DNA of 64,000 bases from Thermus caldilimi (GTDB lineage: Bacteria; Deinococcota; Deinococci; Deinococcales; Thermaceae): positions 2,280,796 to 2,344,795 of the forward strand of contig NZ_CP038452.1 in NCBI RefSeq assembly GCF_004684245.1, written 5' to 3'. Within the stretch, counting starts at the first letter, position 1; the number at the start of each line of letters is the position of its first letter. Shown here in pieces: positions 1-8,809 of this stretch. The position numbers and the translations under genes are program-made. The notes under the pieces are model-generated. The model saw nothing but the letters and a program-made list of their open reading frames with translations. It did not search any database and was not told the origin of the DNA.

Positions 1-1
1 C

Positions 2-49
2 AACTTCTCCGCCGGGGCCTTCCCCGGCCAGGAGGGCGTGGAGCCCTAG
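2..49 (+). CDS. C-terminal tail of an upstream gene (partial)
   Basis: An open frame enters from the left edge and reads NFSAGAFPGQEGVEP before a TAG stop at 47-49. It meets the end of aroQ tail to tail with a 4-nt overlap, a common arrangement in this window. Only 15 codons are visible, so no function can be given, and the frame could be chance. Confidence 0.35.
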   Translation, partial: NFSAGAFPGQEGVEP

Positions 50-489
50 GGAGCCCCCACCTCCAGGACCTCCGCCAGGTAGACCAGGGCCAGCTTGTAG
101 GAGAGGGGACCGAAGCCGGAGATGATTCCCCGGCAGGCCCCCGCGGTGACGGAGTGCTGGCGGAAGGGCTCGCGGGCGTGGAGGTTGGAGAGGTGCACCT
201 CCACCACGGGAAGGGGCTGAGCCCGTATGGCGTCCAGAAGGGCGTAGGAGTAGTGGGTGAGGGCTCCGGGGTTAAGGACGATGGCCAGGAACCCCTCCCG
301 ATGGGCTTGCTGTACCCATTCGATCAGCTGACCCTCGTAGTTGCTCTGGCGGAAGGCCACCCCCAGGCCCAGCTCCGCTCCCCAGGCCTCGCAGAGGGCT
401 TCCAGCTCCTCGAGGGTGGTGCGCCCGTACACCTCGGGCTCCCGCTGGCCCAGAAGGTTCAGGTTGGGTCCGTTTAGGATCAGCACCAT
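46..489 (-). CDS. aroQ: 3-dehydroquinate dehydratase, type II
   Basis: Catalyses trans-dehydration of 3-dehydroquinate to 3-dehydroshikimate in the cytosolic shikimate pathway. The 147 aa match the usual length of the dodecameric type II enzyme. Visible family motifs are the N-terminal NGPNLNLLGQREPEVYG (with the catalytic Tyr), NPGALTHYS, EVHLSN and the REPFRQHS segment that binds substrate. The ATG start is preceded by a good Shine-Dalgarno (GGAAAGGAG). It stands alone, divergent from the M23 peptidase gene. Confidence 0.96.
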   Translation of the reverse strand: MVLILNGPNLNLLGQREPEVYGRTTLEELEALCEAWGAELGLGVAFRQSNYEGQLIEWVQQAHREGFLAIVLNPGALTHYSYALLDAIRAQPLPVVEVHLSNLHAREPFRQHSVTAGACRGIISGFGPLSYKLALVYLAEVLEVGAP

Positions 490-505
490 AGAGGCTCCTT
501 TCCCC

Positions 506-511
506 TAGGAT
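506..511 (+). promoter_or_regulatory. -10 box TAGGAT, leaderless promoter of the M23 peptidase gene
   Basis: TAGGAT is followed by six bases (AAGGGC) and the ATG at 518, so transcription should begin at or next to the start codon. No clear -35 was seen. Confidence 0.55.
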
Positions 512-517
512 AAGGGC

Positions 518-1483
518 ATGCCCTGGCTACTGGCCCTCCTCCTGGCCTTACCCGCCTTGGCCCAGACCCACACCGTAGCCCCTGGGGAAACGCTTTTTTC
601 CATCGCCCGCCGCTACGGGACCACGGTGGAGGCCCTGGCCCGGCTCAATGGGCTTCAGGATCCCAACCGCATCCGGGTGGGGCAGGTCCTGCGGGTGCGC
701 CCTGGGGGGGAGGTGGCCCTGCCCAGGGGAAGCCTGGTTTATTTCCCCCCGATCCAGGGCCGGGCCTTTGCCCTACGGGTGGAAGGGTACCGGGAGGGGT
801 GGGTGGAGTTTTTGGGGGTGCGCTACCCTCTCCTTTCCGGGGAGGGGGGGCTTTGGGCCCTCCTGGCGGTGGGGGCGATGCAACCCCCAGAGGTCTACCC
901 TTTGCGCCTCCATCTGGATGGGGAGGAGACGGTCCTCCCTCTGAGGGTGCTGGCAGGGGGCTACGCCAAGGAGACCCTAGTCCTTTCCCCTTCTCTGGAG
1001 AAGCTCCTCGAGGACCCTGGCCTAAAGGCGGAGCGGGAGAAGGTGGTGCAGGCCTGCCCTAGGGAGGGGCCCTTGACCTTTTCCCGCTTCCTGAAGCCCC
1101 TGGAGGGTGGGCGCATCACCAGCGCTTTTGGTACCCGTCGGCGCTACGGCACCCTCTTCACCTCCTACCACGAGGGCCTGGACTTCGCCGCCCCACCCGG
1201 CACCCCGGTGCGGGCGGTGGCTGAGGGGGTGGTGGTGCTTTCCGAAAGGCTCAAGGTACGGGGGGAGGCGGTGGTGGTGGCCCACGGGATGGGCCTTTGC
1301 ACGGGGTACTGGCACCTTTCGGAAAGGAGGGTGAGGGTGGGAGAGAGGGTGAAAGGGGGCCAGGTCATCGGCCTTTTGGGGAGCACGGGGCTTTCCACCG
1401 GGCCCCATCTGCACCTGGAGGTGCGCCTTTTCGGCATCCCCGTGGACCCCGCGCCCTTCTTCCAGGGCCTTCCCTCACCCTAG
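518..1483 (+). CDS. Secreted LysM / M23 family metallopeptidase
   Basis: Probable cell-wall endopeptidase acting in the periplasm. Residues 1-16 are a signal peptide ([16 protein letters not shown]). One LysM repeat (about 18-60, [18 protein letters not shown]) should bind peptidoglycan. A low-complexity middle is followed by the M23 domain (about 190-312). The zinc ligands are visible: H218 and D222 in HEGLD, and H297/H299 in the HLH motif. An AHGMG and a YWHLS segment complete the active site, so the enzyme looks intact. It ends tail to tail with the methyltransferase gene, overlapping by 9 nt. The substrate bond is not predictable. Confidence 0.9.
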   Translation: MPWLLALLLALPALAQTHTVAPGETLFSIARRYGTTVEALARLNGLQDPNRIRVGQVLRVRPGGEVALPRGSLVYFPPIQGRAFALRVEGYREGWVEFLGVRYPLLSGEGGLWALLAVGAMQPPEVYPLRLHLDGEETVLPLRVLAGGYAKETLVLSPSLEKLLEDPGLKAEREKVVQACPREGPLTFSRFLKPLEGGRITSAFGTRRRYGTLFTSYHEGLDFAAPPGTPVRAVAEGVVVLSERLKVRGEAVVVAHGMGLCTGYWHLSERRVRVGERVKGGQVIGLLGSTGLSTGPHLHLEVRLFGIPVDPAPFFQGLPSP

Positions 1484-2697
1484 CCGCAGGAGCGAGAGAA
1501 CCTCCACGTGGTGGGTGAAGGGGAAGAAGTCGTAGGGCCGGGCGAAGGCCAGCTGGTAGCCACCCCCCACCAGCTCCCCCACGTCCCTGGCCCAGGTGGC
1601 GGGGTCGCAGGCCACGTAGAGGACCTCCTTGGGCTGGGACTCCAAAAGGTAGGCCCTCACCTCCGGGGAAAGGCCGGTGCGGGGTGGGTCCAGGACCACC
1701 AGGTCAAAGCCGCCGAGATTCCTGGCCTCCTTGGCGTCCCCCCGGTGGAAGCGCACGTTTTCTATGCCAAGCCGCCTCCTATCCGCCTCTCCCCGGCGCA
1801 CGGCTTCCTTGCTGATCTCCACCGCCACCACCTCCTGGAAACGGGGGGCCAGGAGGAGGGAGAAAAGGCCGCTTCCCGCATAGAGCTCCAGGGCCCGCTT
1901 TCCGCCGGAAACCAGGTTCAGGGCCTCCTCCAGGAGTTCCCCCATGGCCAAGGGGTTCACCTGACTGAAGCTTTCCACGCTCACGGTGGCGGTGAGGGGG
2001 CCGAACCGCTCCAGTAGGGTCCTTCCCCCGTAAAGGGGCTGGACCCTTCCCCGGAAGCGGCCCTTGGGGGAGGGTTCGGCCCAGACCACCCCGGCGAAGC
2101 CCTCCCGCACCAGGGCCCTGGCGGGGCGCTTCAGAGCCTCCGGGCTTCCCCCGATGAGGCCGAGGAGCACCCGGCCCTCGTGGAGGCTTCCCCTCAAGGC
2201 CACCTCCTCCACCGGTAAGGGCCAGGCCTTGAGAAGGGCGAAGGCCCAGGCTAGGGGCTCGGCCAAAAGGGGGTCCTCCTCCAGCCGGAAAAGTTCCTGG
2301 GTTTCCGGCAGGCGGTAGGCCAGGCCCCCAGGGGATGGCGGGCGTACTGGGCGGCGGTACGGTAGCCCAGGGGCCTGGGGGAGGGGCGAATGGGGGCCAG
2401 GGGAAGGGAAAGCCTGGCGATGCGCATGAGGGCATCTCGCACCAGATCTTCCTTCAGGGGAAGCTGGCTTTCGTATAGAAGGGGCAGGTCAGCGGAAGGG
2501 GGAAGAGGGTGGGGGTAGCGGTCGGGACGGGGGGTGAGCACCTCCACCTCCTCCAGGAAAAGGGTTCCCTTGCGGCGCACGGGTTTTCCCCGCACCGCCT
2601 CCCCCGGCAGGGCCCCCTTGATGAGGACGGCCCCTTCCCCGGTGCGGGCGAGGCCATAGCCCCCCGGCACCAGCTTCTCCACGGTGAGAACCTTCAC
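1475..2697 (-). pseudogene. Class I RNA m5U methyltransferase (TrmA/RlmD family), frameshifted
   Basis: SAM-dependent 5-methyluridine methyltransferase of tRNA or 23S rRNA. The GTG start at 2697 opens a TRAM-like N-terminal domain ([21 protein letters not shown]). The reading frame then breaks at a C5 run (2325-2329; G5 on the coding strand). Adding one base joins it to the second frame ([12 protein letters not shown]...) and gives a 407-aa protein of family length. The C-terminal half has the SAM motif [11 protein letters not shown], the DPPRTGL motif, the catalytic-Cys segment [12 protein letters not shown] and the C-terminal HHVEVLSLL. No N-terminal [4Fe-4S] cysteine cluster is visible, unlike RlmD. 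Either a pseudogene or a sequencing error. Confidence 0.82.
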
Positions 2698-2727
2698 CCT
2701 TCCACCCTACACCAAGCCCGTCAGCGC

Positions 2728-2733
2728 TAAGAT
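2728..2733 (+). promoter_or_regulatory. -10 box TAAGAT before the response regulator
   Basis: TAAGAT lies six bases before the GTG at 2740. The intervening GGAGGG could also act as a Shine-Dalgarno if transcription started further upstream. Confidence 0.45.
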
Positions 2734-2739
2734 GGAGGG

Positions 2740-3393
2740 GTGATTCGGGTACTGTTAGCGGACGATCATGCCCTCTTCCGCCAGGGGCTCAAAAGTCTGT
2801 TGGAGGCGGAAGGGGATTTCCGGGTGGTGGGCGAGGCCAAGGACGGTTGGGAGGCGCTAAGGCATGCCCTCGAGGCCAGGCCGGATGTCATCCTCATGGA
2901 CATCCAGATGCCGAACCTGGATGGGGTGCAGGCCACCCAGGCCATCCTCAAGGAGTGGCCCGAGGCCAGGGTGATCATCCTCACCATGTACCGCCAGGAC
3001 GCTTACGTCTTCGAGGCGGTGAAGGCGGGGGCCCGGGGCTACCTCCTCAAGGACACGGATGCCAGCGAACTCATCGGGGCCATCCGCCGGGTGCACGCCG
3101 GGGAGGTGCTCTTGGATGCCGATCTGGCCGGGCGGATCATCCAGGACTTCCGGGTCAAGAAGGAGTCTAGCCTTCCCCTTCATGCCGAGCTTTCCGAGAG
3201 GGAGATTCAGATCCTCAAGCTGGTGGCCCAGGGCTACACCAACCTGGAGATCGCCGCCGAGCTTCAGCTCTCCGAGAAAACGGTGCGCAACCGCCTCTCC
3301 GAGATCTTCCAAAAACTCCACCTGAACAACCGCACCCAGGCGGCCCTTTACGCCATCCGGGAGGGGCTGGCCGGACCTGAGCCTCAGGAGTAG
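2740..3393 (+). CDS. NarL/LuxR-type response regulator
   Basis: Two-component transcription factor of 217 aa. The receiver domain (1-120) has the acidic pair D8/D9, the phosphorylatable D54 in [10 protein letters not shown] and the conserved Lys in GYLLKD. The C-terminal LuxR-type helix-turn-helix (about 148-210) shows [15 protein letters not shown] and [14 protein letters not shown]. No histidine kinase gene lies nearby, so it is an orphan here. Its stop overlaps the next start by one base, suggesting co-expression with the M20 peptidase. Target genes are unknown. Confidence 0.92.
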   Translation: MIRVLLADDHALFRQGLKSLLEAEGDFRVVGEAKDGWEALRHALEARPDVILMDIQMPNLDGVQATQAILKEWPEARVIILTMYRQDAYVFEAVKAGARGYLLKDTDASELIGAIRRVHAGEVLLDADLAGRIIQDFRVKKESSLPLHAELSEREIQILKLVAQGYTNLEIAAELQLSEKTVRNRLSEIFQKLHLNNRTQAALYAIREGLAGPEPQE

Positions 3394-4385
3394 TGGACCC
3401 GGTACGGTTCCTCTTAGAACTCTCCCCCCTGGTGGGAGAAGCGGCCCGTGGGGATTTCGTGGCTGCCCACTTGCCCAGGGCGCAAAGAGACGGCCTGGGG
3501 AACGTGTGGGCGGGGGAGGGGCGGGTGTTGCTCCTCGCCCATCTGGACACGGTGTTGCCGCCTAAGCCCCCGAAGCGGGTGGGGGAGAGGCTCTATGGCC
3601 CTGGGGTGGGGGACAACTCGGGCGGGGTGGCCGTCCTCCTCTCTCTTCCCGAAATGCCCGGGGTGGTGCGGGCCTTCACCGTGGGGGAGGAGGGTCTGGG
3701 GAACCTCAAGGGGGCTAGGGCCTTGGTGGAAACCCTGGCTCCGGAGGTGGTGGTGGCGGTGGATGGGTATCTGCCGGGGGTGGTGGACCGGGCCTTGGGC
3801 TCGCTCCGCTTCCGGATCACCCTTCTGGGCCGGGGAGGCCACGCCTGGGGGGACAGGGGGACCCCTAACCCCGTGTTCGCCCTGGCGGAAGGGCTCTCCC
3901 GGTTACACGCCCTCTTTAAGGAAATGGGGGGCGAGGCCAGCCTGAACGCCAGCGGCCTCCGGGGGGGCGAGGCGGTAAACGCCATCCCCAAGGAGGCCTC
4001 GGCCTTGCTGGAGATCCGCGCCTTGGAGGAGGAGGCGCTTCGCGCCCTCTACCACAAGGCCCAGGAGGTCCTGGAGGAGGCGGCCCAACTCCATGGAGTG
4101 GAGGTTTCCCTGGAGGTCCTGGGGACGAGGCCTGCGGGGAGCACCGCCACGCCTAAGCTTCTGCAGGCGGCGGAGATGGCGCTGGCCAAGATCGGGGAGA
4201 GGCCCCAGTTCCAGCCGGGTTCCACCGATGCCAGCGCCGCCATCGAGCGGGGCATCCCCGCCTTGGCCCTGGGGGTGTACCGGGGGGGTGGGGCCCACAC
4301 CCCGGAGGAATGGGTGCTTCCCCAAAGCCTTTGGGAGGGGCGGGAGGTGCTTCTGGCCTTTTTAAAGGCCCTTGGCGTAGGATAG
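3393..4385 (+). CDS. M20 family metallopeptidase/deacylase
   Basis: Zinc-dependent hydrolase of the M20 clan, 330 aa. Metal-ligand motifs are visible in order: LLAHLDT, GVGDNSGG, VGEEGLGN and a late GGGAHTPEEW. The lid/dimerisation domain lies in between (GRGGHAWG... RGGEAVNAIP). The GTG start overlaps the preceding TAG by one base, and CAGGAG just upstream can serve as ribosome site. It resembles LysK-type and PepT-like members, but no lysine-biosynthesis neighbours are present, so the substrate is left open. Confidence 0.85.
   Translation: MDPVRFLLELSPLVGEAARGDFVAAHLPRAQRDGLGNVWAGEGRVLLLAHLDTVLPPKPPKRVGERLYGPGVGDNSGGVAVLLSLPEMPGVVRAFTVGEEGLGNLKGARALVETLAPEVVVAVDGYLPGVVDRALGSLRFRITLLGRGGHAWGDRGTPNPVFALAEGLSRLHALFKEMGGEASLNASGLRGGEAVNAIPKEASALLEIRALEEEALRALYHKAQEVLEEAAQLHGVEVSLEVLGTRPAGSTATPKLLQAAEMALAKIGERPQFQPGSTDASAAIERGIPALALGVYRGGGAHTPEEWVLPQSLWEGREVLLAFLKALGVG
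4378..4383 (+). promoter_or_regulatory. -10 box TAGGAT before the DUF2229-like gene
   Basis: TAGGAT overlaps the end of the M20 gene and sits seven bases before the ATG at 4391. This fits a leaderless start and supports that ATG over longer in-frame options. Confidence 0.5.
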
Positions 4386-4390
4386 GGCGT

Positions 4391-5224
4391 ATGCGCGTGG
4401 GTGTCCTGAGGGCCTTCCTGTCCCGGCGATACCTGGGCTTCTGGGAAGCGTATTTAAAGGCCTTGGGGGTGGAGGTGGTGCGGGTGGAGGTGCCGCCTGC
4501 CCGCCACCAGCCCTACTGCCTGCCGGTGCAGGAGCTTTTGGCCCAGGTGGAGGCCCTGAAAGCCGAAGGGGTGGACTACCTCCTCCTTCCCGACCTCCAG
4601 GGGGCGGTGGAGTCGGAAAAGGGCGGGGGGCAGTGCCCCTGGCTTTTGGACCTCGAGGCCACCCTCCTCCGCTACTTTCCGGGGCTTCCCCCGGTGCTCA
4701 AGGTGCCCGCCGAGCTCTCCGAGCGGGTCCTGGGCCGGGCGGGGGAGGTGGGCCACCTCCTCACCCAGAACCCCATGCTGGTGGGGCGGGCTCTGGACCG
4801 GGTGCGGGGGCTTTTGAAACCTCCTCCTCCCCTCAAGACCCCTCCGGGAAGCGTGGGGGTGGTGGCCCAGCCCTACCTCCTCGAGGACGAGTCCTTCCGC
4901 AAGGCGGTGGAGGAGGCCCTGGCCCGGGAGGGGCTTATCCCCTACTTCCCCGACCTGCCCCCGGAGAAGCTCAGGGAGGAGGGGGATAGGCTCCTCCCCA
5001 TGGACCTTCCCACCGACCGGGAACTGGTGGGCATGGTTCATTACCTCCACCGCCTGGGCCGGGTGAAGGGCCTTTTGCTGGTGGTTTCCTACGCATGCCC
5101 TCCCATCCCTGGTCTCTTGCAGAAGGCGGCCCGGCGGCTCCGCAAGCCCTACCGCCTCCTCACCTTGGGGGAGGACTGGGGCGAGGCCCTGAGGGGACTC
5201 AAGGAAGAGCTGCTCGGTGCGTGA
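4391..5224 (+). CDS. DUF2229/COG3580-like protein (acyl-CoA dehydratase activase-related)
   Basis: 277 aa, no signal peptide. It resembles the family related to 2-hydroxyacyl-CoA dehydratase activators: the opening RVGVLRAFLSRRYLGFWEAY, the Cys-bearing YCLPVQELL, the GGQCPW segment and a C-terminal SYACPPIPGLL. These three cysteines are candidates for an Fe-S site. No dehydratase genes are in the window, so the partner is unknown. The ATG at 4391 was chosen because it lies seven bases after a TAGGAT box; an upstream in-frame start would run into the M20 gene. The family call is from remembered motifs and is moderate. Confidence 0.65.
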   Translation: MRVGVLRAFLSRRYLGFWEAYLKALGVEVVRVEVPPARHQPYCLPVQELLAQVEALKAEGVDYLLLPDLQGAVESEKGGGQCPWLLDLEATLLRYFPGLPPVLKVPAELSERVLGRAGEVGHLLTQNPMLVGRALDRVRGLLKPPPPLKTPPGSVGVVAQPYLLEDESFRKAVEEALAREGLIPYFPDLPPEKLREEGDRLLPMDLPTDRELVGMVHYLHRLGRVKGLLLVVSYACPPIPGLLQKAARRLRKPYRLLTLGEDWGEALRGLKEELLGA

Positions 5225-5255
5225 GCCAGGCCCCCTTCCCCGGGGAAGGATGGGG

Positions 5256-5261
5256 TAGACT
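5256..5261 (+). promoter_or_regulatory. -10 box TAGACT of the tmrBA operon, leaderless
   Basis: TAGACT is followed by seven bases and the ATG at 5269. The TetR-like operator begins at the start codon itself. Confidence 0.55.
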
Positions 5262-5268
5262 GTGGGCT

Positions 5269-7008
5269 ATGACCGGTCGGTCAGTCCTGTTGCGCCGCCT
5301 CCTCCCCTACCTGGCCCGCTACCGGACCCAGTACCTCCTGGGGGTGCTCTCCGGCCTGGCCTCCATCTTCTTCTTCGTCCTCTCCCCGTACTTCCTGCGC
5401 AAGACCATCGACGCCGTGGGGCATGGGGGCCCCTACGGGCTCTACGTCCTCTGGCTCCTCCTCTCCGCCGCGGCCACTGCCCTTCTGGCCTACCTCATGC
5501 GCCGCCTCTCGGTGGCCGCCAGCCGCCAGGTGGAGTACGACCTCAGGAGGGACCTCTTCCGCCACCTCCTCCGCCTGGACCGGGGCTTTTACCAAGAGAC
5601 CCGGGTGGGCGACCTCATGAACCGCCTGAACACCGACCTCTCCGCGGTGCGGGAGATGGTGGGGCCGGGGATCATGATGGGCAGCCGCCTCTCCTTTCTC
5701 GTTCTCCTGGCCTTTGCCTTCATGTACGCGGTTAACCTGCGCCTGGCCCTCTACCTGACCCTTCTTCTCCCCGCCATCGCCGGGGTGATGTTCTACCTCC
5801 TCCGCCTGGTGGACCGCCGCTATCGGGAGGCCCAGGAGGCCTTCGACCAGATCAGCACCCTGGCCCAGGAGGCCTTCAGCGGGGTCCGGGTGGTCAAGGG
5901 GTACGCCCTCGAGGAGCGGATGCTCAGCCGCTTCCGCCGCCTCAACCAGGCCTACATGGCCAAGAGCCTGGCCCTGGCCCGGGTGGAAGGGCCCATGCAA
6001 GCCCTTTTGGGGTTCCTCATGGGCTTTGCCTTCCTCACTGTGCTTTGGGCGGGCGGGGACATGGTCATCCGGGGTAGGCTCACCGTGGGGGAGCTGGTCC
6101 AGTTCAACGCCTACCTGGCCCAGCTCACCTGGCCCATCCTGGGCCTGGGCTGGGTGATGGCCATGTACCAGCGGGGCCTCACCAGTCTGGGGCGGCTTCT
6201 TGAGCTTTTGGACAGGAAGCCCGCCGTGCAGGACCAGAACCCCCTCCTCTTGGGCCTCCAGGACCTCTCCGGGGAGGTGCGCTTCGAGAAGGTGAGCCTT
6301 TACGCCGGGGGGCGTTGGCTTCTCAAGGACATCACCCTCACCGTCCCCAGCGGCATGACCCTGGGCATCACCGGGCCCACCGGCTCCGGCAAGAGCCTTC
6401 TCATGGCCCTGGTGCCCCGCCTCCTGGACCCCACGGAGGGGCGGGTGTACGTGGGGGGGTATGAGGTGCGCCGCATCCCCCTCCCCCTCCTGCGCCAGGC
6501 GGTGGGGGTGGCCCCACAGGAGCCCTTTCTCTTCAGCGAGACCCTCCTTGAGAACATCGCCTTTGGCCTGGACACCCCGGACCGGGAGCGAGTGGAATGG
6601 GCGGCGAGGCTTGCGGGCATCCACGAGGAGATCCTCTCCTTCCCCAAGGGCTACGAAACGGTGCTAGGCGAGCGGGGGGTGACCCTCTCCGGGGGCCAGC
6701 GCCAGCGGGTGGCCCTGGCCCGGGCCCTGGCCAAAGGACCCAAGATCCTCATCCTGGACGAGGCCTTAAGCGCCGTGGACACCGAGACCGAGGCCCGCAT
6801 CCTCCAGGGGCTCAAGACCGTCTTGGGCCGCCAGACCACCTTCCTCATCTCCCACCGCACCGCCACCCTGCGCCATGCGGACTGGATCATTGTCCTGGAG
6901 GAGGGGCGCATCGTGGAGGAGGGCACCCATGAGAGCCTCCTCGAGGCCGGAGGTCTCTATGCCGAGCTGGATCGCATCCAGCGCATGGAGCGGGAGGTGG
7001 AGGGGTAA
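5269..7008 (+). CDS. tmrB: Heterodimeric ABC exporter subunit, TmrB-like
   Basis: One half of a type IV ABC exporter in the inner membrane, 579 aa, close to the T. thermophilus TmrB length of 578. Six transmembrane helices fill residues 1-310. The nucleotide-binding domain has Walker A GPTGSGKS (369-376), signature LSGGQRQRVALARAL, Walker B LILDE (Glu498) and H-loop SHRTAT. A full set is therefore present here. TmrAB is known to export peptides and drugs and is related to TAP. It overlaps tmrA by one base (TAATG). A longer upstream reading was rejected because the ATG at 5269 sits seven bases after a -10 box. Confidence 0.9.
   Translation: MTGRSVLLRRLLPYLARYRTQYLLGVLSGLASIFFFVLSPYFLRKTIDAVGHGGPYGLYVLWLLLSAAATALLAYLMRRLSVAASRQVEYDLRRDLFRHLLRLDRGFYQETRVGDLMNRLNTDLSAVREMVGPGIMMGSRLSFLVLLAFAFMYAVNLRLALYLTLLLPAIAGVMFYLLRLVDRRYREAQEAFDQISTLAQEAFSGVRVVKGYALEERMLSRFRRLNQAYMAKSLALARVEGPMQALLGFLMGFAFLTVLWAGGDMVIRGRLTVGELVQFNAYLAQLTWPILGLGWVMAMYQRGLTSLGRLLELLDRKPAVQDQNPLLLGLQDLSGEVRFEKVSLYAGGRWLLKDITLTVPSGMTLGITGPTGSGKSLLMALVPRLLDPTEGRVYVGGYEVRRIPLPLLRQAVGVAPQEPFLFSETLLENIAFGLDTPDRERVEWAARLAGIHEEILSFPKGYETVLGERGVTLSGGQRQRVALARALAKGPKILILDEALSAVDTETEARILQGLKTVLGRQTTFLISHRTATLRHADWIIVLEEGRIVEEGTHESLLEAGGLYAELDRIQRMEREVEG
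5270..5286 (+). promoter_or_regulatory. TetR-type operator overlapping the tmrB start
   Basis: TGACCGGTCGGTCAGTC contains 6-bp inverted arms TGACCG/CGGTCA around GT. It covers the first codons of tmrB, i.e. about +1 to +17 of the predicted leaderless transcript, a position suited to repression. A near-identical site lies before the MFS exporter (43125-43138). No TetR gene is in the window. Confidence 0.55.
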
Positions 7009-8809
7009 TGCACGAGGACGCCTACAGCAAAGCCTTTGACCGGGTGCTCTTCGCCCGCATCCTGGCCTACGTGAGGCCTTACCGCCTCCAGGTGGGCTTA
7101 GCCCTCCTCTTCCTCCTCCTCACCACCCTCACCGCCGCCGCCACCCCTCTCTTCTTCAAGTGGGCCATCGACGGGGCCCTGGTGCCCAAGGAACCCAAGC
7201 CCCTACCTGAGCGCTACGCCCTCCTCGTCTGGGTGAGCCTGGGCTTCCTTTTGGTGCGCTTCCTCAACTTCGTTGCCACCTACGGCCAGACCTACCTCAT
7301 CCAGTGGGTGGGGCAGCGGGTTCTCTTTGACCTGCGGAGCGCCCTTTTCGCCAAGCTCATGCGCCTGCACCCGGGCTTCTACGACAAAAACCCCGTGGGC
7401 CGCCTCATGACCCGGGTCACCTCGGACGTGGACGCCATCAACCAGTTCATCACCGGGGGGCTGGTGGGGGTCATCGCCGACTTCTTCACCATCTTCGGCC
7501 TTCTGGCCTTCATGCTGGTCCTAAGCCCCAAGCTCACCCTGGTGGTCCTTCTGGTGGTGCCCATCCTCCTCTGGGTCACGGCCTGGGTTCGAAACGGCAT
7601 GCGCACCGCTTACCGGGAGATGCGCCTGCGCCTGGCCCGCTTGAACGCTGCCCTGCAGGAAAACCTTTCCGGGGTGGAAACCATCCAGCTTTTCGTGAAG
7701 GAGAAGGAACGGGAGGAGAAGTTTGACCGCCTGAGCCGGGACCTGCTTAGGGCCTGGGTGGAGATCGTGCGCTGGTTCGCCCTCTTCTTCCCCGTGGTGG
7801 GCTTCCTGGGGGACTTGGCGGTGGCGGGCCTCCTCTTCTACGGCGGGGGCGAGGTGGTGCGGGGGGTGGCCACCTTGGGGCTTCTGGTGGCCTTCGTGGA
7901 CTACACCCGCCAGCTTTTCCAGCCCCTCCAGGATCTTTCGGATAAGTTCAACCTCTTTCAGGGGGCCATGGCCAGCGCCGAGCGCATCTTCGGGGTTTTG
8001 GACACGGTGGAGGAGCTCAAGGACCCGGAAAACCCCAAGCCCATCGCCCGCTTCCGGGGGGAGGTGGAGTTTAGGGACGTCTGGTTGGCCTACACCCCCA
8101 AGGGGGTGGAGCCGGGGGAGAGGGACTGGGTCTTGAAGGGGGTTTCCTTCCACATCCGCCCGGGGGAGAAGGTGGCCCTGGTGGGGGCCACGGGGGCGGG
8201 GAAGACCAGCGTGGTGAGCCTCATCGCTCGCTTCTACGACCCCAAAGGGGCCAGGTGCTCATCGATGGGGAGGATGTGCGGAACTACCGCCAGGAGGATT
8301 TAAGGCGGCACGTGGGCATCGTCCTCCAGGACCCCTTCCTTTTTTCCGGCACGATTCTGGATAACCTACGCCTTTTTGACGAGACCATCCCCGAGGAGAA
8401 GGTGGTGGAGGTGGCTCGGTTTCTGGGGGTACACGAGGCCATCCTGCGCCTGCCCCAGGGCTACCACACCCGGGTGGGCGAGCGGGGGGCGGGGCTTTCC
8501 ACGGGGGAGAAGCAGCTTCTGGCCCTGGTGCGGGCGCTTCTAGCCAGCCCCGACATCCTCCTTATCCTGGACGAGGCCACGGCCAACGTGGACTCAGAAA
8601 CAGAGAAGAGGCTCCAGGAGGCCCTCTACAAGGCCATGGAGGGGAGGACCTCCATCATCATCGCCCACCGCCTCTCCACCATTCGCCGGGTGGACCGTAT
8701 CCTGGTCTTCAGGAAGGGGCGGCTTGTGGAAGAGGGGACTCATGAGGCGCTCTTGGAGCGGGGGGGCTACTACGCCACCCTCTACCGCCTCCAGTACGCG
8801 GAGGGGTGA
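7008..8809 (+). pseudogene. tmrA: Heterodimeric ABC exporter subunit, TmrA-like, frameshifted
   Basis: Partner of the preceding subunit. The membrane domain (about 1-320) and Walker A (GATGAGKTS) are in one frame. The frame breaks at a G4 run (8247-8250), just after RFYDPKG. Restoring one G gives [13 protein letters not shown] and a 600-aa protein, exactly the length known for TmrA. The second frame carries the signature [15 protein letters not shown] (a divergent LSTGE form), Walker [13 protein letters not shown] and AHRLST. As written, the product would lose most of its ATPase domain. A one-base sequencing error in a homopolymer is the simplest explanation. Confidence 0.85.

Noticed and set aside
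5281-6624. A 447-codon open frame antisense to tmrB
   Set aside because: Low-complexity His/Glu/Gly translation opposite a complete ABC exporter gene; no promoter or ribosome site.
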